Notes: generated from the sequence alone by a model not told the origin. DNA of 64,000 nt from Pyrus communis (GCF_963583255.1 NC_084803.1:17991428-18055427), one strand, 5' to 3'; counted from the stretch's first letter, positions 21,776 to 33,100 are shown. Numbers and translations: made by a program.

Positions 21776-22930
21776 TTTCAGAAATGATGAAGGAAGTCAG
21801 ATAAAATCTCAGAAGTGCAAGAAAGGAAAATTTCTGCAGGCAACAATTTTCTGAGTGTTTCTGAACAAAATTGATATCTCTATAAAAGGAGGGGCAACAG
21901 GACCACTTATTCAAAAATCGAAGAGACACTGATTTTCGAATTTCAAAAGCCGGATTTCCCTGCATGACTTCTGTCAACATTTCTCAGACGCAATCTCAGC
22001 TCTTGGATATCACGTGCAACTTTGTCAAAGATCTCTGATAAAGTTAAAAACGCATGAATCTTACTGTTCTAATTACACCACAGTTGCTGACAAGAGTAAA
22101 TGTACAGCACTACTACCTGCTATTGGGAAATCCATATATATGTCAACCTCTGTCCTCCATGGCAAGGCAGAACTGAAAAATATCTAACTCTTCCTCATCT
22201 CCGAGAATGCATCTTTCACAAAGTATCTCGAAATACTCAGTTTTCTTCCTCTCCGAGAATACCTCTACAAACAAGTCATACCAGAGTAAGAGTATCTCAT
22301 ATCATCAGGGACGAGAGCAAGAGTATCTCATATCATGCAATCTCCCTGTCCTTTCCTTTGTCCTTGTTCTTACCTGCCAAGACAAGGACAAAGAAAGCAA
22401 TATGTCGGAACCTCCACTCAAACTTACGCTGCCACCAAGAAGTGATGGTCCATTCAAATACAAGGTTTGCATCCCACTCTTGTATCAGAGGACAAATACT
22501 ACACGAGAAGATGCCAAACCTGCATAAGGAAAATACTTCTGCAAAAGGAGCAAGTAAGGCAAGTGAAAATGATACATTGAAGCCTGTGGAGACAACCACA
22601 ACAAACACATGTCAGTTCATCCCCGACAAAGTCTAAGATCACTTGTCACATGAAGCTCCTCATGGTCCAATTTCATTCAAGATCAAGCCTAGACGGCATT
22701 TGAAGAAATCACAAGTCCGATTCAAGATCAAGTGTCCACCACCCTTGAATCAAATTCAGCTACAGATAAAATAGGTAAATTCAGACCTTTGGAGGAAGTC
22801 TAGCAGAAGACCCTCTAACCCAGTTCAAGAACAAGTCTGTGGAAAGTTAACAACAAGTGAAACACCTCATCCGGCAACTATCACCGCTAAAAGACTAAAG
22901 CAGCAGGATCAATGATCAGCCTAAAGAATT
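21776..22930. other. Flank of antisense ORF in the copia element
   Basis: Collinear with 3017-4140. Shared landmarks: GATATCTCTATAAAAGG (21879-21895), GGCAAGGCAGAACTG, two GTATCTCATATCAT words (22292 and 22323) and TCCTTGTTCTTAC near 22360. No convincing coding sequence. The copia 3' tail resumes near 22937 (AATCAGGGGGAG). Confidence 0.6.
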
Positions 22931-23029
22931 TGAAATCAGGGGGAGAAACTCATCAAGAGAGAGCATCCAAAAATAGATCAAGATTTTAACGAGGCAACTA
23001 ATGTTGATATGTGGGCATCCAAGGGAGAG

Positions 23030-23396
23030 TGTTGAAAATACTAGTGGGTAATGAATGCCCACAGTATTGAATATCTACCACAACATTGAAAACATTGCCA
23101 AAGTGTTGAAAACCTTGGCAGAATATTGATATGTGGAGATTATATTGTGTGCTTGGAGTTGCTCTATAAATAGAGCACTCCGTATGCTTTGAATGCAGAG
23201 AGCAGAAAAAGAAAGAGAGGAAGATGAGAGGAGAGAATACATAGAGTTATCTTTGTACTCCTATTATTCCAATTATAATGAAAGCACCACTACTGCCCGA
23301 GGACGTACTCCAGTCACACTGACTGTAGAGGAACCTCGTAAATTTTGTGTCTTGTTTTATTTATTCCACTGTACACACATCGTCGATTTTACAACA
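23030..23396 (+). repeat. 3' LTR of the copia-derived element
   Basis: Matches the 5' LTR over 367 bp by eye; preceded by the purine tract CCAAGGGAGAG and followed by the TTCCT target duplication. Confidence 0.95.
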
Positions 23397-23401
23397 TTCC
23401 T

Positions 23402-24415
23402 CAGTATTTGGTGTTTTTGATTTGAACATAATGAAGCAATGGAACAATATTTTTGGTTTGGTAGCAATGAAATTATCATGCATTGCATTCTCGTATGGTT
23501 GCTCAAAATATGCTAAGATACACAAGGGGGTGTGTTTATTTAGTATGTCATGAAATCAAATTTTATACGGGCTTTGTAATATAAGAAACGACTTGAGGTT
23601 TGGTGCCAGAAATGGAGCTGTAGATACATATACCATTGCTCAAGCACAACGATCCGCTTGAATACCATTGAACACAAAATTTGAAGGTTTTACTAAAGAA
23701 AAGTAAATACCTTGTAAAAAGATCTTAAAATGACATAAATAACCCTGAACACAAGTCACATGACTTATTTTGGATGTAAAACTTAATGGAGTTAAGGTGA
23801 GATTACAAGTTGATGATTTTGAAAAGTTGGTATGAAAAATTGGTTAAAATTTTAATTTATATGACAAATTGAAAAATGTGTACAAGTTCATATGACATTT
23901 CAAAAAAAAAAATTCCTATATTTAATGGGAGATGCAAAGTGCCTTGAAATGTGTATTTTATATTTTTGGTTGGTTGGAAAACTTTTCAATGGGGAAATGT
24001 AAAATATTTTGATTTGAAAATGTAAATAAAAATCTAAATTTATAAATGTTTTACATCTGTCGACGGTGGATCCAGCTAATCAAAGATTAAAAATTAAAAA
24101 GGATCTCAAACTCATATTTCTCCCGTTATATCTCTTGAAAATAAAATGAGATAAATATAATGGGGCACCCCGTTTGTTATCACCATGGATTTATGGGGCA
24201 GTGTTACCGCTTAGCCCATAAGAGCGAAGCTCAAGGCCCAATATTAACTCAAATTGGATTCCTTCTTTTATTTGGATCACCAACAGGTCTTCCATGACCC
24301 GACAATTTCAGAATTAAAATCGTCCTCTTCCGTTCTTGGAGTAGGTTTAAAGCCTTGAACCATAAACCCAAGGCGCGCCTGAAACTCTCCCAACACAAAA
24401 ACGGATTGGAATCCG
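23402..24415. other. Intergenic and 5' region of the next gene
   Basis: No gene up to 24415. The stretch about 23845-23925 is the reverse-oriented copy of the repeat at about 12950-13010. The last 150 bp, with less A/T and a CTCTTCC-rich part, are the likely promoter and 5' leader of the gene starting at 24416. Confidence 0.5.
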
Positions 24416-26096
24416 ATGTCGAACGGAGAAGATTACGATTCGGAAGCGCCGGAGGAGCTCACGGCCGAGCAGGTAATCCAAGTCTCTGAAGAGAATTCGA
24501 AGTTCAACATTTTTTTTTTCCGGCTGTAAAGTTCTGAACTTTGTTCGTACGTTGTTGATGGTTGCAGGGAGTTCAACAAGACCAAGAACTTAGCAAGCTC
24601 CAGAAAGAGCATAAATCCAGGTGGGTTTTACTTGTTTACCTTGTTCTCTTTTGCTAAACAATGTTTTTATTTTTTAAGGTTTCGGTTTGTTGCTTTGTAA
24701 ATGTTGGAAATTGAATTCATTGATTGAGATGGGCTGGGCTGAGTTCTTATGAAAATGCTGATTTGAGCTGCGTGGCTCAATTTTAAGAAACTAAAAGCCG
24801 AAAATTTCAGGAAACTCAGAATTCTGGTTGGGATTCTATATATGAGAGGGGATAGGAGAATCGGTTCGTCTAATTTTGTTTGATTTTTTATTCGCTTTGG
24901 TTGATTACGATGTGAAATTATGTTTCTTTTTCTTATTCTTCTGGGTAAAGCTGTATGCCTGAAATCGGTGTTCGTGAAGGGAATAGATAAACGAACTCAT
25001 GGGATCACAATGAAGTTGTGTGGTTGAATCCATATCTGATAGTTTTCTTCTATAAAAAGTTTGATGCTTTGCGTTATCTGGTCTATTACATGACTATGCA
25101 CCCAAAACAAAAATGGTTGCTTCGTTGCATTATCACATGATTACTGTGTTTATATGTGATCAGCTGTGATTGACTGGAAGTAACATTGTGGAATCTGTTT
25201 GCGTTGTTCCGGAATTGGTGCCAGCCTGAAAATGTTCTAACATATATGTCAGAGTAGACAAGTTTTATGCCCTTGTATTGTTGATATGAGTTCCTAAAGT
25301 TCGTTTAAGAAGTATTACTGGATTATGGATTTCTTCCTTTTCTCTTTTTTTGGGGTGAAGCACCAATTTGTGAAAAAACTTGGTGGTGTAGATTATGATA
25401 TCCAAATTTTGCATTTACTTGCCTAAGAAATAAATTTTAAAAGGAAAAGATATTACTTTATATAGGGTGGTTCGTGAAGCAAAAGAACGTCGCAGACAAT
25501 GGGCCCAAAAGAAAACACCCAAGAAAACACTAAAGCCATTTGCTGAAGCTGAAAGTGTTCAAGATACCTCTGAACCTAAAGCAAACCAAGAATCTTTGGG
25601 TAATGGAGGGATGCTTCCAAGCAACATTGTTGAACTGCTTGCATCTCGTGAGAAGTATGAGCCCTCTCTCTCTCTCTTCTCTCTTCTCTTTGTGTGTGGA
25701 TGCTGATCTTTAGTTACGAGATTGTAATCAAATGGCCACATTCCATGTGCAGGCAAAAGTTCCTCTCCGACTCTGAGGATGAGAAGACCGACTCAAAGTC
25801 CACTAAGAAAAAGAAAAAACTAAAATGCTTAGGGTGAGTGACCTCTTCTATACAGCGAAAGATACATTCAATGCCAGTCCGTTATGAATGAATGTGATCT
25901 CTAACAAGCGAAAATTGTGAATTGCAGGGTGGATGCTATTATATTGAAGGAGACACCTGCCCCTCAATGCTTACAGAATTCCTTAATGTTCTTGGAGAAA
26001 AGGAGAATGCAGGTACCTAGATCATCTGCAGTGTTAAACAACTCCAACCAAACATTACGCCCCCTCTCTTCGTCAGGCCTGTTAAGTAGAAAGTGA
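24416..26096 (+). CDS. Probable U3 snoRNA-associated (UTP16-like) protein
   Basis: Five predicted exons: 24416-24472, 24568-24620, 25466-25654, 25753-25833 and 25928-26096. They join in frame through GT-AG introns to 182 residues ending in a TGA at 26094. The N-terminus is acidic (MSNGEDYDSEAPEELTAEQ), then comes a basic region (VVREAKERRRQWAQKKTPKK), then a PSNIVELLASREKQKFLSDS block followed by an acidic DEDEK stretch and a Lys-rich run. A basic WAQKKTP block followed by LPxNIVxxLAxRE and an acidic serine patch is what I recall for the plant U3 snoRNA-associated family related to yeast Utp16/Bud21, which acts in the nucleolar 90S pre-ribosome. The gene structure is well supported. The family name is from memory and less sure. 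Confidence 0.75.
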
Positions 26097-26790
26097 CGAA
26101 CTAAAATGTCAGCAATTTTCACCCTTGATGTATCCTATTATGTTGTATGATGCTACGCTGCCATACATTGTACTTGGCTCCCCGAGGAGGACTTGCCTAC
26201 GAATGATGAACAAATGGGGAGGGATCTGTCCCGTGGCTTTTGACCTTCGAACTTATGGATTCTGCAGTTGTATTGTAACACACATTGTTCTTCATCATAT
26301 TTAACAGTATTTTTCTCACAATTTTGTTATATCGATAAAAGAACGAGTTTTTCGATCTCTTGTGCCCTGGTCCTTCTTTTATCTTTTGAAAAGTTAGTCC
26401 ATTAATTTCATAATATCGATAGAAGTATGAAGTACGAATCACATCACCATTCTTGCAAAAACGTAGTTTGAGCACTATTTTTTTGACATTATGATCCTAC
26501 AAGCTTTTTCGTTTTTCCTTTTGGCACTGGGAGAAGTCATTAGCATTGTAAAAAGAGATACAAGTAAGACTTTCTCAAAAGTGAGATTATTTATGGACGG
26601 TTTGTCACTTCATTGTTTTTTGGCACAATATTTTACAACGTTGACATGAAGATTAATGTTAAACGTTGAGGTGCCAAAGAGTCTATGGTGAGTTTCACTT
26701 CAAGATAGTCCTATTAGCATTTCTCCTTTAAAAAAGTCATTGTGCATTCACACTCTATATAAGTGCACTTTTTATTTTTTATTTTATTTT
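26097..26790. other. 3' flank, no gene recognised
   Basis: The first few hundred bases are probably the 3' untranslated region of the upstream gene. After that AT-rich sequence; nothing recognised. Confidence 0.5.
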
Positions 26791-26948
26791 CGAACAAACG
26801 ATATTATTTACACTACCGAAGAGGTAGGTGGGTTGGCATCATAATGAGCTAGTAATAATATGGTTCAAATTCGTCTTTGTCGAGAATCAAATCTAAGACA
26901 TCTCACTTACAAGTGAAAAGGAATACCACTAGACCGTAGTACTAAGTG
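26791..26948 (-). mobile_element. tRNA-derived SINE copy (family 1)
   Basis: On the minus strand: an A-box-like GGTCTAGTGGTATTCC, then CACTTGTAAGTGAGA, a B-box-like word degenerated to GATTTGATTCTCG, and a 3' part with AATAATATCGTTTGTTCG. Related copies are at 28743-28818 (minus, fragment), 30923-31090, 49617-49782 and 49989-50055. Confidence 0.7.
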
Positions 26949-27352
26949 ATATGTATACTTTTTGTTTTAAATATAATCCAGCCACTAGTCCAGCCAACTT
27001 CGTTAAACACGTATCGTTTATCGTAGTATTGTTTCCATTAACAGGTTGCAAAGTGAAAACATAAAGCTGTTGCCCCATTTACCAAAAATAAAATAAAAAG
27101 AAAAATCTTTTGTCCCCACTTTTCCTTCATCAGATTAGATCGTTTTGTTTTATGCCCTGGATTTATGCACAAAGTAAAACCATCATTCAGGTCCCATGGA
27201 GTCACTCAGTGATCTGTTTGCTTCCTCAACATCATATCAAAATATGTGTAAAGCTTTGATAAGAGAATTGAAATATTGAGATGGGTTGAAAGCATGAAAT
27301 GGTACAAGCACGAGATTATGAGAAAAGCTGCTTAATACAGAAGGCTTCTCAT
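26949..27352. other. Intergenic, no gene recognised
   Basis: AT-rich; probably contains the 3' end of the minus-strand gene ending at 27353. Nothing else seen. Confidence 0.5.
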
Positions 27353-27697
27353 CTAAGGGGAGGAGAAAGAGTCCTCCTGGTGCAGCCATGTTTCATGATG
27401 GATGTTAGAAGTAGAAGTCCTAGGGCTAGTAGCTGGTTCTGGAGAGCTGCTGCTGCTGCTTCCCATGAAAGCTTGAAAAGCACTTTTGACCTTGCTCAAG
27501 TGCTTGTGGTGGCGAATGCGTCTGAGAACAACATCTCTGTCCAGGGAAGCTGCAGCGGGTGATTTCAGGTACACGTGGCTTGTGATGGAGCTCTGTGACT
27601 CGGGAGAAACTTCATGGCCATCTTTGATCTTCCCAGAAGCAGCTTCTGAGAAAGATGACGGTTGATGCTGTTGAGCTTTGGAAATTTTGAAAGCCAT
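27353..27697 (-). CDS. Small plant-type protein of unknown function (114 aa)
   Basis: Single-exon ORF from the ATG at 27697 to the TAG at 27353. It starts MAFKISKAQQHQPSSFSEAA and has a conserved-looking core, SLDRDVVLRRIRHHKHLSKVKSAFQAF (about residues 51-77), rich in basic residues and predicted helical. Ser/Pro-rich low-complexity sequence follows. There are no signal peptide or membrane segments. A TATA box lies on the minus strand at 27791-27785, about 90 bp upstream of the ATG, which supports a real gene. The DxDVVLRRIRHHK pattern resembles small uncharacterised plant proteins; I do not know a function. Confidence 0.7.
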   Translation of the reverse strand: MAFKISKAQQHQPSSFSEAASGKIKDGHEVSPESQSSITSHVYLKSPAAASLDRDVVLRRIRHHKHLSKVKSAFQAFMGSSSSSSPEPATSPRTSTSNIHHETWLHQEDSFSSP

Positions 27698-27784
27698 TTT
27701 CTTTGGGGGAGAGTAAAAAGGGTTTGGTGAAAGATGTAAGAATTGAGAGCTTTTGGCTTTTGGCTTCTGGCTTATGGGGCTTGG

Positions 27785-27791
27785 TTTTATA
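27785..27791 (-). promoter_or_regulatory. TATA box of the small gene
   Basis: TATAAAA on the minus strand in the context CTCC-TATAAAA-CC. Its distance to the start codon leaves a leader of about 60 bases. Confidence 0.55.
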
Positions 27792-28050
27792 GGAGAATGT
27801 TATCGGTGACTTTTGGAGTTACTTATTAATGCAGTTTTGTTGTTTTGTTCTAGCTAGTAAGTGGTGTTTTGGGTTTCAAGGTTCGCTATGGCCTGCGGTT
27901 TTTCTTAAAGCATGTACGTTTGATCCAACGGCCAGCAATTTCATTTGAATTATTTTTCTTCTTTTTTTTCTTCACTTTTGTATTAGTTTTCAAAAGGTGG
28001 AGAATACAGCATTGATCTTCTACTCCCCACAATAGAAGAAGTATAATTTA

Positions 28051-28175
28051 AGAGAATTGTTATTAGCACTTCAAAAATCTTATTCTACACTCCAAACTTT
28101 CTATAATATGAAAGAAAAATATATTTGTGAGGAGTGTAGAATAAAACTTTTTGAGTGCCAATAACACTTCCCTAA
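28051..28175. mobile_element. Short MITE, same family as 38959-39079
   Basis: Inverted ends GAGAATTGTTATTAGCACT and AGTGCCAATAACACTTCCC; inner TTCTACACTCC pairs with GGAGTGTAGAA. The total is about 120 bp. The target duplication is not clear here (AATTTA on both sides). Confidence 0.75.
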
Positions 28176-28217
28176 TTTATAGAATATTTAGTTTTGGGAA
28201 AATACTCTTTACTATTA

Positions 28218-28403
28218 GAAGTATAATTTAAAGAAGGTATAGTGTTTTTTTTTATTTTTTATTTTTTTTTTATTTTTATGCAAGTAGTCCTTTACCACAA
28301 TGATAGAAAGGTGTTAAGCCCTTACATAAGGACGTGAGTTCCTGTCAGTGGATAATCTAACTTCTAATCTATCTATCATTTGACCCAAAAAAAAAAAAAA
28401 AAA
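28218..28403 (+). mobile_element. SINE-like insertion with poly(A) (family 2)
   Basis: Contains CCTTTACCACAATGATAGAA, AGCCCTTACATAAGGACGTG and TAATCTAACTTCTAATCTAT, and ends in a run of A (28387-28403). The start of the same repeat is cut by the end of the window at 63951-64000. A 27-bp direct repeat starting GTTTTGGGAAAATACTCTTT lies at 28191-28217 and again at 28404-28430 and may be a long target duplication. Confidence 0.55.
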
Positions 28404-28430
28404 GTTTTGGGAAAATACTCTTTACTATTA

Positions 28431-28742
28431 TTGTTTAAAGCAATATTTTTTTTTTCAAAAGGGAATTAGCTGATGCTTGATGGCGTCGCTAGGGCAATCC
28501 ATCTTTTTGGGGGTCGGGAAGAGTCATATAAGCATTTCAGCTTCCTCCTGGCTACCATCATGCGATTCACCAGCGTCAGAAATCGAACTTAGAAAGCGCC
28601 ATGTGAAATTCGGGCTTCGAATTCGTCTCCAACCATTGGGCCACCTTGTGATGGTTTATTGTTTAAAGTGAAATGAGTATCACTTTAGCAACAACCTTAT
28701 TTATGTGGTATTTTAGTTTTTTTATTTTTTATTTTTTATTTT
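28431..28742. other. Intergenic, no gene recognised
   Basis: A 190-bp open frame at 28477-28671 has no recognisable motif and is probably chance or repeat-derived. Confidence 0.45.
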
Positions 28743-28818
28743 TTGAAAAATAAGAGTCAAACCTAAGATCTCTCACTTACTAGTGAAGAGAAATACCACT
28801 AAACTATAATACTAAGTG
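28743..28818 (-). mobile_element. SINE fragment (family 1)
   Basis: Minus-strand 5' part only: TAGTGGTATTTCTC, then CTAGTAAGTGAGAGATC and TAGGTTTGACTC, a weak B box. Confidence 0.6.
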
Positions 28819-30922
28819 ACATTTATGTGGTCTTTTATTAACTTTAAAGTTTGATGTGTAATAGTAATAGATTAGAGCATTTTTTCCGTCATGTAGAAAG
28901 ACATGACATCTTAAAAAAACTTCACTTTTACTCTGTTAACTTTAACTCTAGTTGTATTTGAAATTGGTACCAGGTGGATTACCTTACAATAAAAATTTTG
29001 AAACCAACTGTACTGACTAGCTAGACATACTAGTCAAGTGAGTACAGACTATTAGGTGCTCACAAGTATATAAACCAAGCAAACTAATAATGCTAAAACA
29101 ATGCAGTGTGATCTTCAGTTATGTTTTAAACTTAATTCTTGAGTTATGTTTACTTGGTTAACAAAGTGTCAATACTAGCAAACCCTACAATGTTTACCTC
29201 TAATGGTTATTTGGTCATAAAAGATGCTTTGTAAAGTATTGAACACAAGGAACTTTTTGGCCGAAAAAACCCACCACTTGGTTAAAAAACCAGGGACTCT
29301 CCACTGAGTCCAATTGACTAGTGTAAACAAAGTTCATGCAAATACCACACTAGTTCAATTCCTAGATCTCTATCTGCGGAGTAACTTTACCTTTGTATAA
29401 CCTTGTCTTACACAAGATGAGCTCCTTCAGTCCACGAGATGGCAGATCCTCCTGAGCTCTTCACCTTGTGGCACCAAGATCAACACGATCAAAGATATGA
29501 TGTTATAATATGCTTATGAATTAAGGACTCAAACGACCAGTCAAGTTCTCTCTAGTCAAACAGTTGAAGAAGAACCTAACATGAATCCAAAAGATTGGTC
29601 TATGAAGGATATGAAACTTAGGTTTAGACCAATAACTTAATACAAAACCATGAATATAATGCAACCCTAATATGCAGTGATTGGGTGTTTGTGCATGAGA
29701 TGGCTTTGTGGCTAGGTTTCGGTTTGGAAGCTTAAGAGGTAGCTCTAAGCTAAATGCACTCTTTTTCTTGAAGTTTGAATAACCTAGCCAACTACAAATG
29801 AAACCTAGGAACCTCTTTTAATGGAAGAGTTGCATGTTTCAGACAAGAGGAACTAGGGGACACGTGTCATGAGCCAAAGAAACCTTTTCCAATCAAGGGT
29901 GAGAAATCCACACACGGAAAAGGGTGTCAGATGACCCATGTGGGTTGTCTTAATTTGCATGCCTAGACAGTTGGACAACAGAAGGAATTTCTAACTAGAC
30001 AACTACACTAAACAAAAGGAATATGGAAAATAAAGCTTGATATGCATATGCAAATGTATGGTTCAAACCATTTGCAGTGAAGAGGGCTAGTGTTTTGACA
30101 AGTTCAATACCAAAATAGCATTGTACTCTTAACTCTAAATTATGAACATGTGTGGTAACATTTACAAATTTTAGCAAGGAAAACCAAACAATAAATCTAA
30201 TACTCAACAATATTTATTAACCTAGTCTATTAGGCTTTAGATTTTAAAACCAACACTCGAAGCTTGTACTTTAAATTTCGAGTCTCAATCCTGTCAATAG
30301 TTAAAGTCAGGGAAATGAGTAAAAATGAAATTTTATACATAAATTGATGGCATTACGTGAGTCACAAGTTGATAAATACGTAAACCCAATTGTGGTTTAC
30401 CACCAAACTAAAATTCTCCTTGATCTTCATTAAAAACAAAAAAAAAAAAATAAAAAAAAAAATTTAAAACTCCCCTTTTTGTTTGGGATATTTGTTTCTT
30501 GTTGTAAAAATAACATGGAGTTGTTTCTGCAAAGGGAGTCATGGCGGTTGATTTTGTCAGCCACCTGAAGAACGACGGACTGATACACGATTTTGGATTC
30601 TCTCCCCTCATATTTTTTTACTCTTCTATTTGAACACTCAAGATTATGTCATTTCAACATGGTTGAATCCCTCAAGTGTTTAATTATGCCGGTTAAGGCT
30701 GCAAAAAGTTGTGAATTGCAGATTGGAAACGCTTTGAGCGGCTGTGAGAAAGAAGAGGATAGGAGAGCAGAGAAATAGAAGGCAGAGAATCTGAATCCTA
30801 CCTGAGATCAGGTTAATGTTGATTCTAATCAGGTTGGCACCACATTATTATACTTATCCTTATTCACTTGTCTCTTAATTTTCCGTTTAACTTATTTCAA
30901 TCAAATTTCATAAATAAACGTC
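28819..30922. other. Repeat-like intergenic, unclassified
   Basis: About 2.1 kb with no gene. The part from 29240 to 30230 has a more even base composition and looks like old retrotransposon sequence, but I cannot name it. A-rich low-complexity sequence lies at 30436-30465. Confidence 0.45.
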
Positions 30923-31090
30923 ACTTAATACTATGGTATAGTGATATTCCTCTTCACTTGTAAGTTTTAACTGAGAGATCTTAGATTCGATTCTCATCAA
31001 AAACGAGTTTGAACCATATTATTGCTAGCCCATTGCAAGACTAAGCTCACTCCCTCTTCCTTAGTGTAGATAATATTGTTTGTTCAAAAA
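30923..31090 (+). mobile_element. tRNA-derived SINE copy (family 1)
   Basis: Begins ACTTAATACTATGGTATAG; has CCTCTTCACTTGTAAG, GAGAGATCTTAGATTCGATT as B box, TATTATTGCTAGCCCATTG and a 3' end GATAATATTGTTTGTTCAAA. Confidence 0.8.
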
Positions 31091-31464
31091 TATATACCCG
31101 AATAGAATATAAAAATGTGGGAAAATCATCTCCCTTCGTTTGTGGCCAACGCTATAATAGATCATCAAACCTTGTAAGTAGGTTGACTACCGAATCTTAC
31201 AAGTTGTAATTGTGAAGATTGGGTCTTTTAAGTCGACTGTTGTATTATCCTTTAAAAATTATTTCTCATCCAAGTCCCAATACAAATACTTGCACGTTGA
31301 TTTGGAGCTTCCTCAAACATATCCCTCTAAATTCAAATGGTGGGCAAATAAAACAATGGGCAACTTCGGTTGTTTTGGATTATAGTCCGAGGGCCCATTT
31401 TATTATGCATTTAAAAGGCTCACTCAGATCAACTTCAATAAGATATACACAAAAATCAAAGGAA
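31091..31464. other. Intergenic, no gene recognised
   Basis: AT-rich sequence; a chance-looking open frame begins at 31219. Nothing named. Confidence 0.4.
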
Positions 31465-31779
31465 TTAAAAGAGTCTAATAAAGAAAAAAAAATTGGAGAT
31501 TTCATTCAACAGAATGCCGGTGACGATGCGACGAGCCACTGGGTTAGGAATACAGTGACAAAACCGACCGTCTACATATGCTACAATCCCTGACAAAACA
31601 AACTTCCCCACTCCCCATTTGAGGCCGGCGACAAACTTGGGCGGTTGGCTTGCTAGGACAACTGCAGTAGCATTGGCATCTTTGGATTTCCATTTGAAGT
31701 TGGAGATGAAATTGCTTGCTTGCTTCCTCAGCAACCGGATGGCGAAGCTCACAAGCACGTGCTCACACAATATCAGCAC
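31465..31779 (-). CDS. Hypothetical protein fragment, doubtful
   Basis: Open frame of 104 codons on the minus strand with more balanced composition than the surrounding DNA: IRLLRKQASNFISNFKWKSK, then VLASQPPKFVAGLKWGVGKF, then AYVDGRFCHCIPNPVARR. The alternation of hydrophobic and basic residues looks protein-like, but I recognise no family. No TATA box or neighbouring exons are evident. It could be a gene fragment carried by a repeat. Confidence 0.25.
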   Translation of the reverse strand: MLILCEHVLVSFAIRLLRKQASNFISNFKWKSKDANATAVVLASQPPKFVAGLKWGVGKFVLSGIVAYVDGRFCHCIPNPVARRIVTGILLNEISNFFFFIRLF

Positions 31780-32023
31780 CGTTGGTCCGAGCGTCCATTC
31801 CTGTTGTAAAGTTTCTCGTTAGTTACTTGTAATGGTTGACGGGTGAAAGCAGAAGGTGAAGGTATTGCATGACAGTAATCACAATAATGCAGGCATATTT
31901 TCTCTTACAAAAAAATTATTGGCATCAAAGGGAAAATTCATGCAGAACACAAATGAGCAAAATAGATTTTAGTTCATATCGGGTTATTAACGCTTCTTCC
32001 ATGACTAAAAAAGTCAAGGCAGG
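31780..32023. other. Intergenic, no gene recognised
   Basis: Nothing seen. Confidence 0.4.
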
Positions 32024-32520
32024 AAGTGTTTTAAAAAACACACCTCGGGGCACGCCTAGGCAGTTTTGGCGGTGAAGCGGTGATGGAAACGTCTCTGCCT
32101 AGTGGGAGAAGGCTTAAACTCATCTAGACATGGTTGAGCCATGCCTGAGGTGTTTGACTGGGCGTTCCCAGGACCCTTTATCGATCCGAATCTTGCTTGA
32201 AATTTCCAAGAACCCTCGAAGTTAAAGGCTGGGTGGCTCTGTATTTGCTGCGGTAAGAATAAAGTTAGGGTTTTATTTTGTTTTAAAGATTTTGGCCCAA
32301 AATAACGTCGTTTTGGCCAAAACTAATTATTATTATTTAAAAAAAAAAACCTAGCAAGCCCCCTTCTTCCCCATCCAAATACCCGATTCTCCCATTTAAA
32401 TTCTTCCCTTATTCCCCAGCAGGTCCTTCCCGTGAGGCTTAGCCTCACACCTCAAAACTTTCACCTAGAAGGGTTTATCCATAAAACACCTCACCTACGC
32501 CTTCGTCTTTTAAAACATTG
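32024..32520. mobile_element. hAT-like non-autonomous element
   Basis: Left end AGTGTTTTAAAAAACACACC, then TCGGGGCACGCCTAGGC. Right end ACACCTCACCTACGCC, then TTCGTCTTTTAAAACATTG. These are inverted relatives. The interior has an A/T spacer with a poly(A) run. No 8-bp duplication is evident. Confidence 0.5.
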
Positions 32521-32864
32521 GAATAAATAAAACTGCAATTTCGTCAACAGATTCGGAACATCTTCTGTTTTAGGCCAAGATACTATCGTTCCACATGGAT
32601 TAACTTGAACTAAAGAAGTTACATATCTCAGTATCCCTGTGGAACGATAAAAAGTACAAAAAAAAAAAAAAAAAAAAGAAAAAGAAAGAAGGATTATGAG
32701 CCATTTGTGTTATGGTACAAGAAAACATGGGTAAGGTGTGAGCACAAAGTTAGTCCATTTAATATCAAAAGCACTAATTTTCTGACTAATTACAAAAATC
32801 ATATCCAAAAAATAAATGTTGTGGAGGAAGGGGTCCACTTACATTTTCACCTCAAAAACGACTT
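32521..32864. other. Intergenic, poly(A) tract
   Basis: An A-run with interspersed G at about 32658-32690; no gene. Confidence 0.5.
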
Positions 32865-33100
32865 AGAGTTAGTTTGGATATGCTTTTAAAATGACTGAAA
32901 ACGTTTTTAGTAAAAATATTTTCGGAAACAATCCTTAGTAAAAATGCAAGTAAATCTTAGAAAAGCACATAAAGTGCTTCCTGGAAGAAGCACATAACTG
33001 GTGCTTCTTGTAAAAAACACTTCAAGTGCTTCTGAAACTCAAAAACATTTTCTCCAAAAGCACTTTCAGTCATTTTAAAAGCACATCCAAACGAATCCTC
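32865..33100. mobile_element. MITE with long imperfect inverted repeats
   Basis: Left: TTTGGATATGCTTTTAAAAT then GACTGAAAACG. Right: CTTTCAGTCATTTTAAAAGC then ACATCCAAACG. The element is almost a complete palindrome, rich in AAGCAC words. Confidence 0.8.

Larger units (their letters stand above)
17726..23396 (+). mobile_element. Complete copia-derived LTR element, non-autonomous
   Basis: Two 367-bp LTRs (17726-18092 and 23030-23396), which I read as identical, start TGTTGAAAAT and end ACAACA. They are flanked by the 5-bp target duplication TTCCT (17721-17725 and 23397-23401). A primer-binding site (TTATCAGCACGAG) follows the 5' LTR, and a purine tract (CCAAGGGAGAG) precedes the 3' LTR. The interior holds decayed copia integrase and RT sequence. 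An antisense ORF module then replaces the end of RT and RNase H, before the normal copia 3' tail resumes (AACGAGGCAAC, about 22990). The element cannot encode its own proteins, yet the LTR identity indicates recent movement, presumably with enzymes from relatives. Confidence 0.93.
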
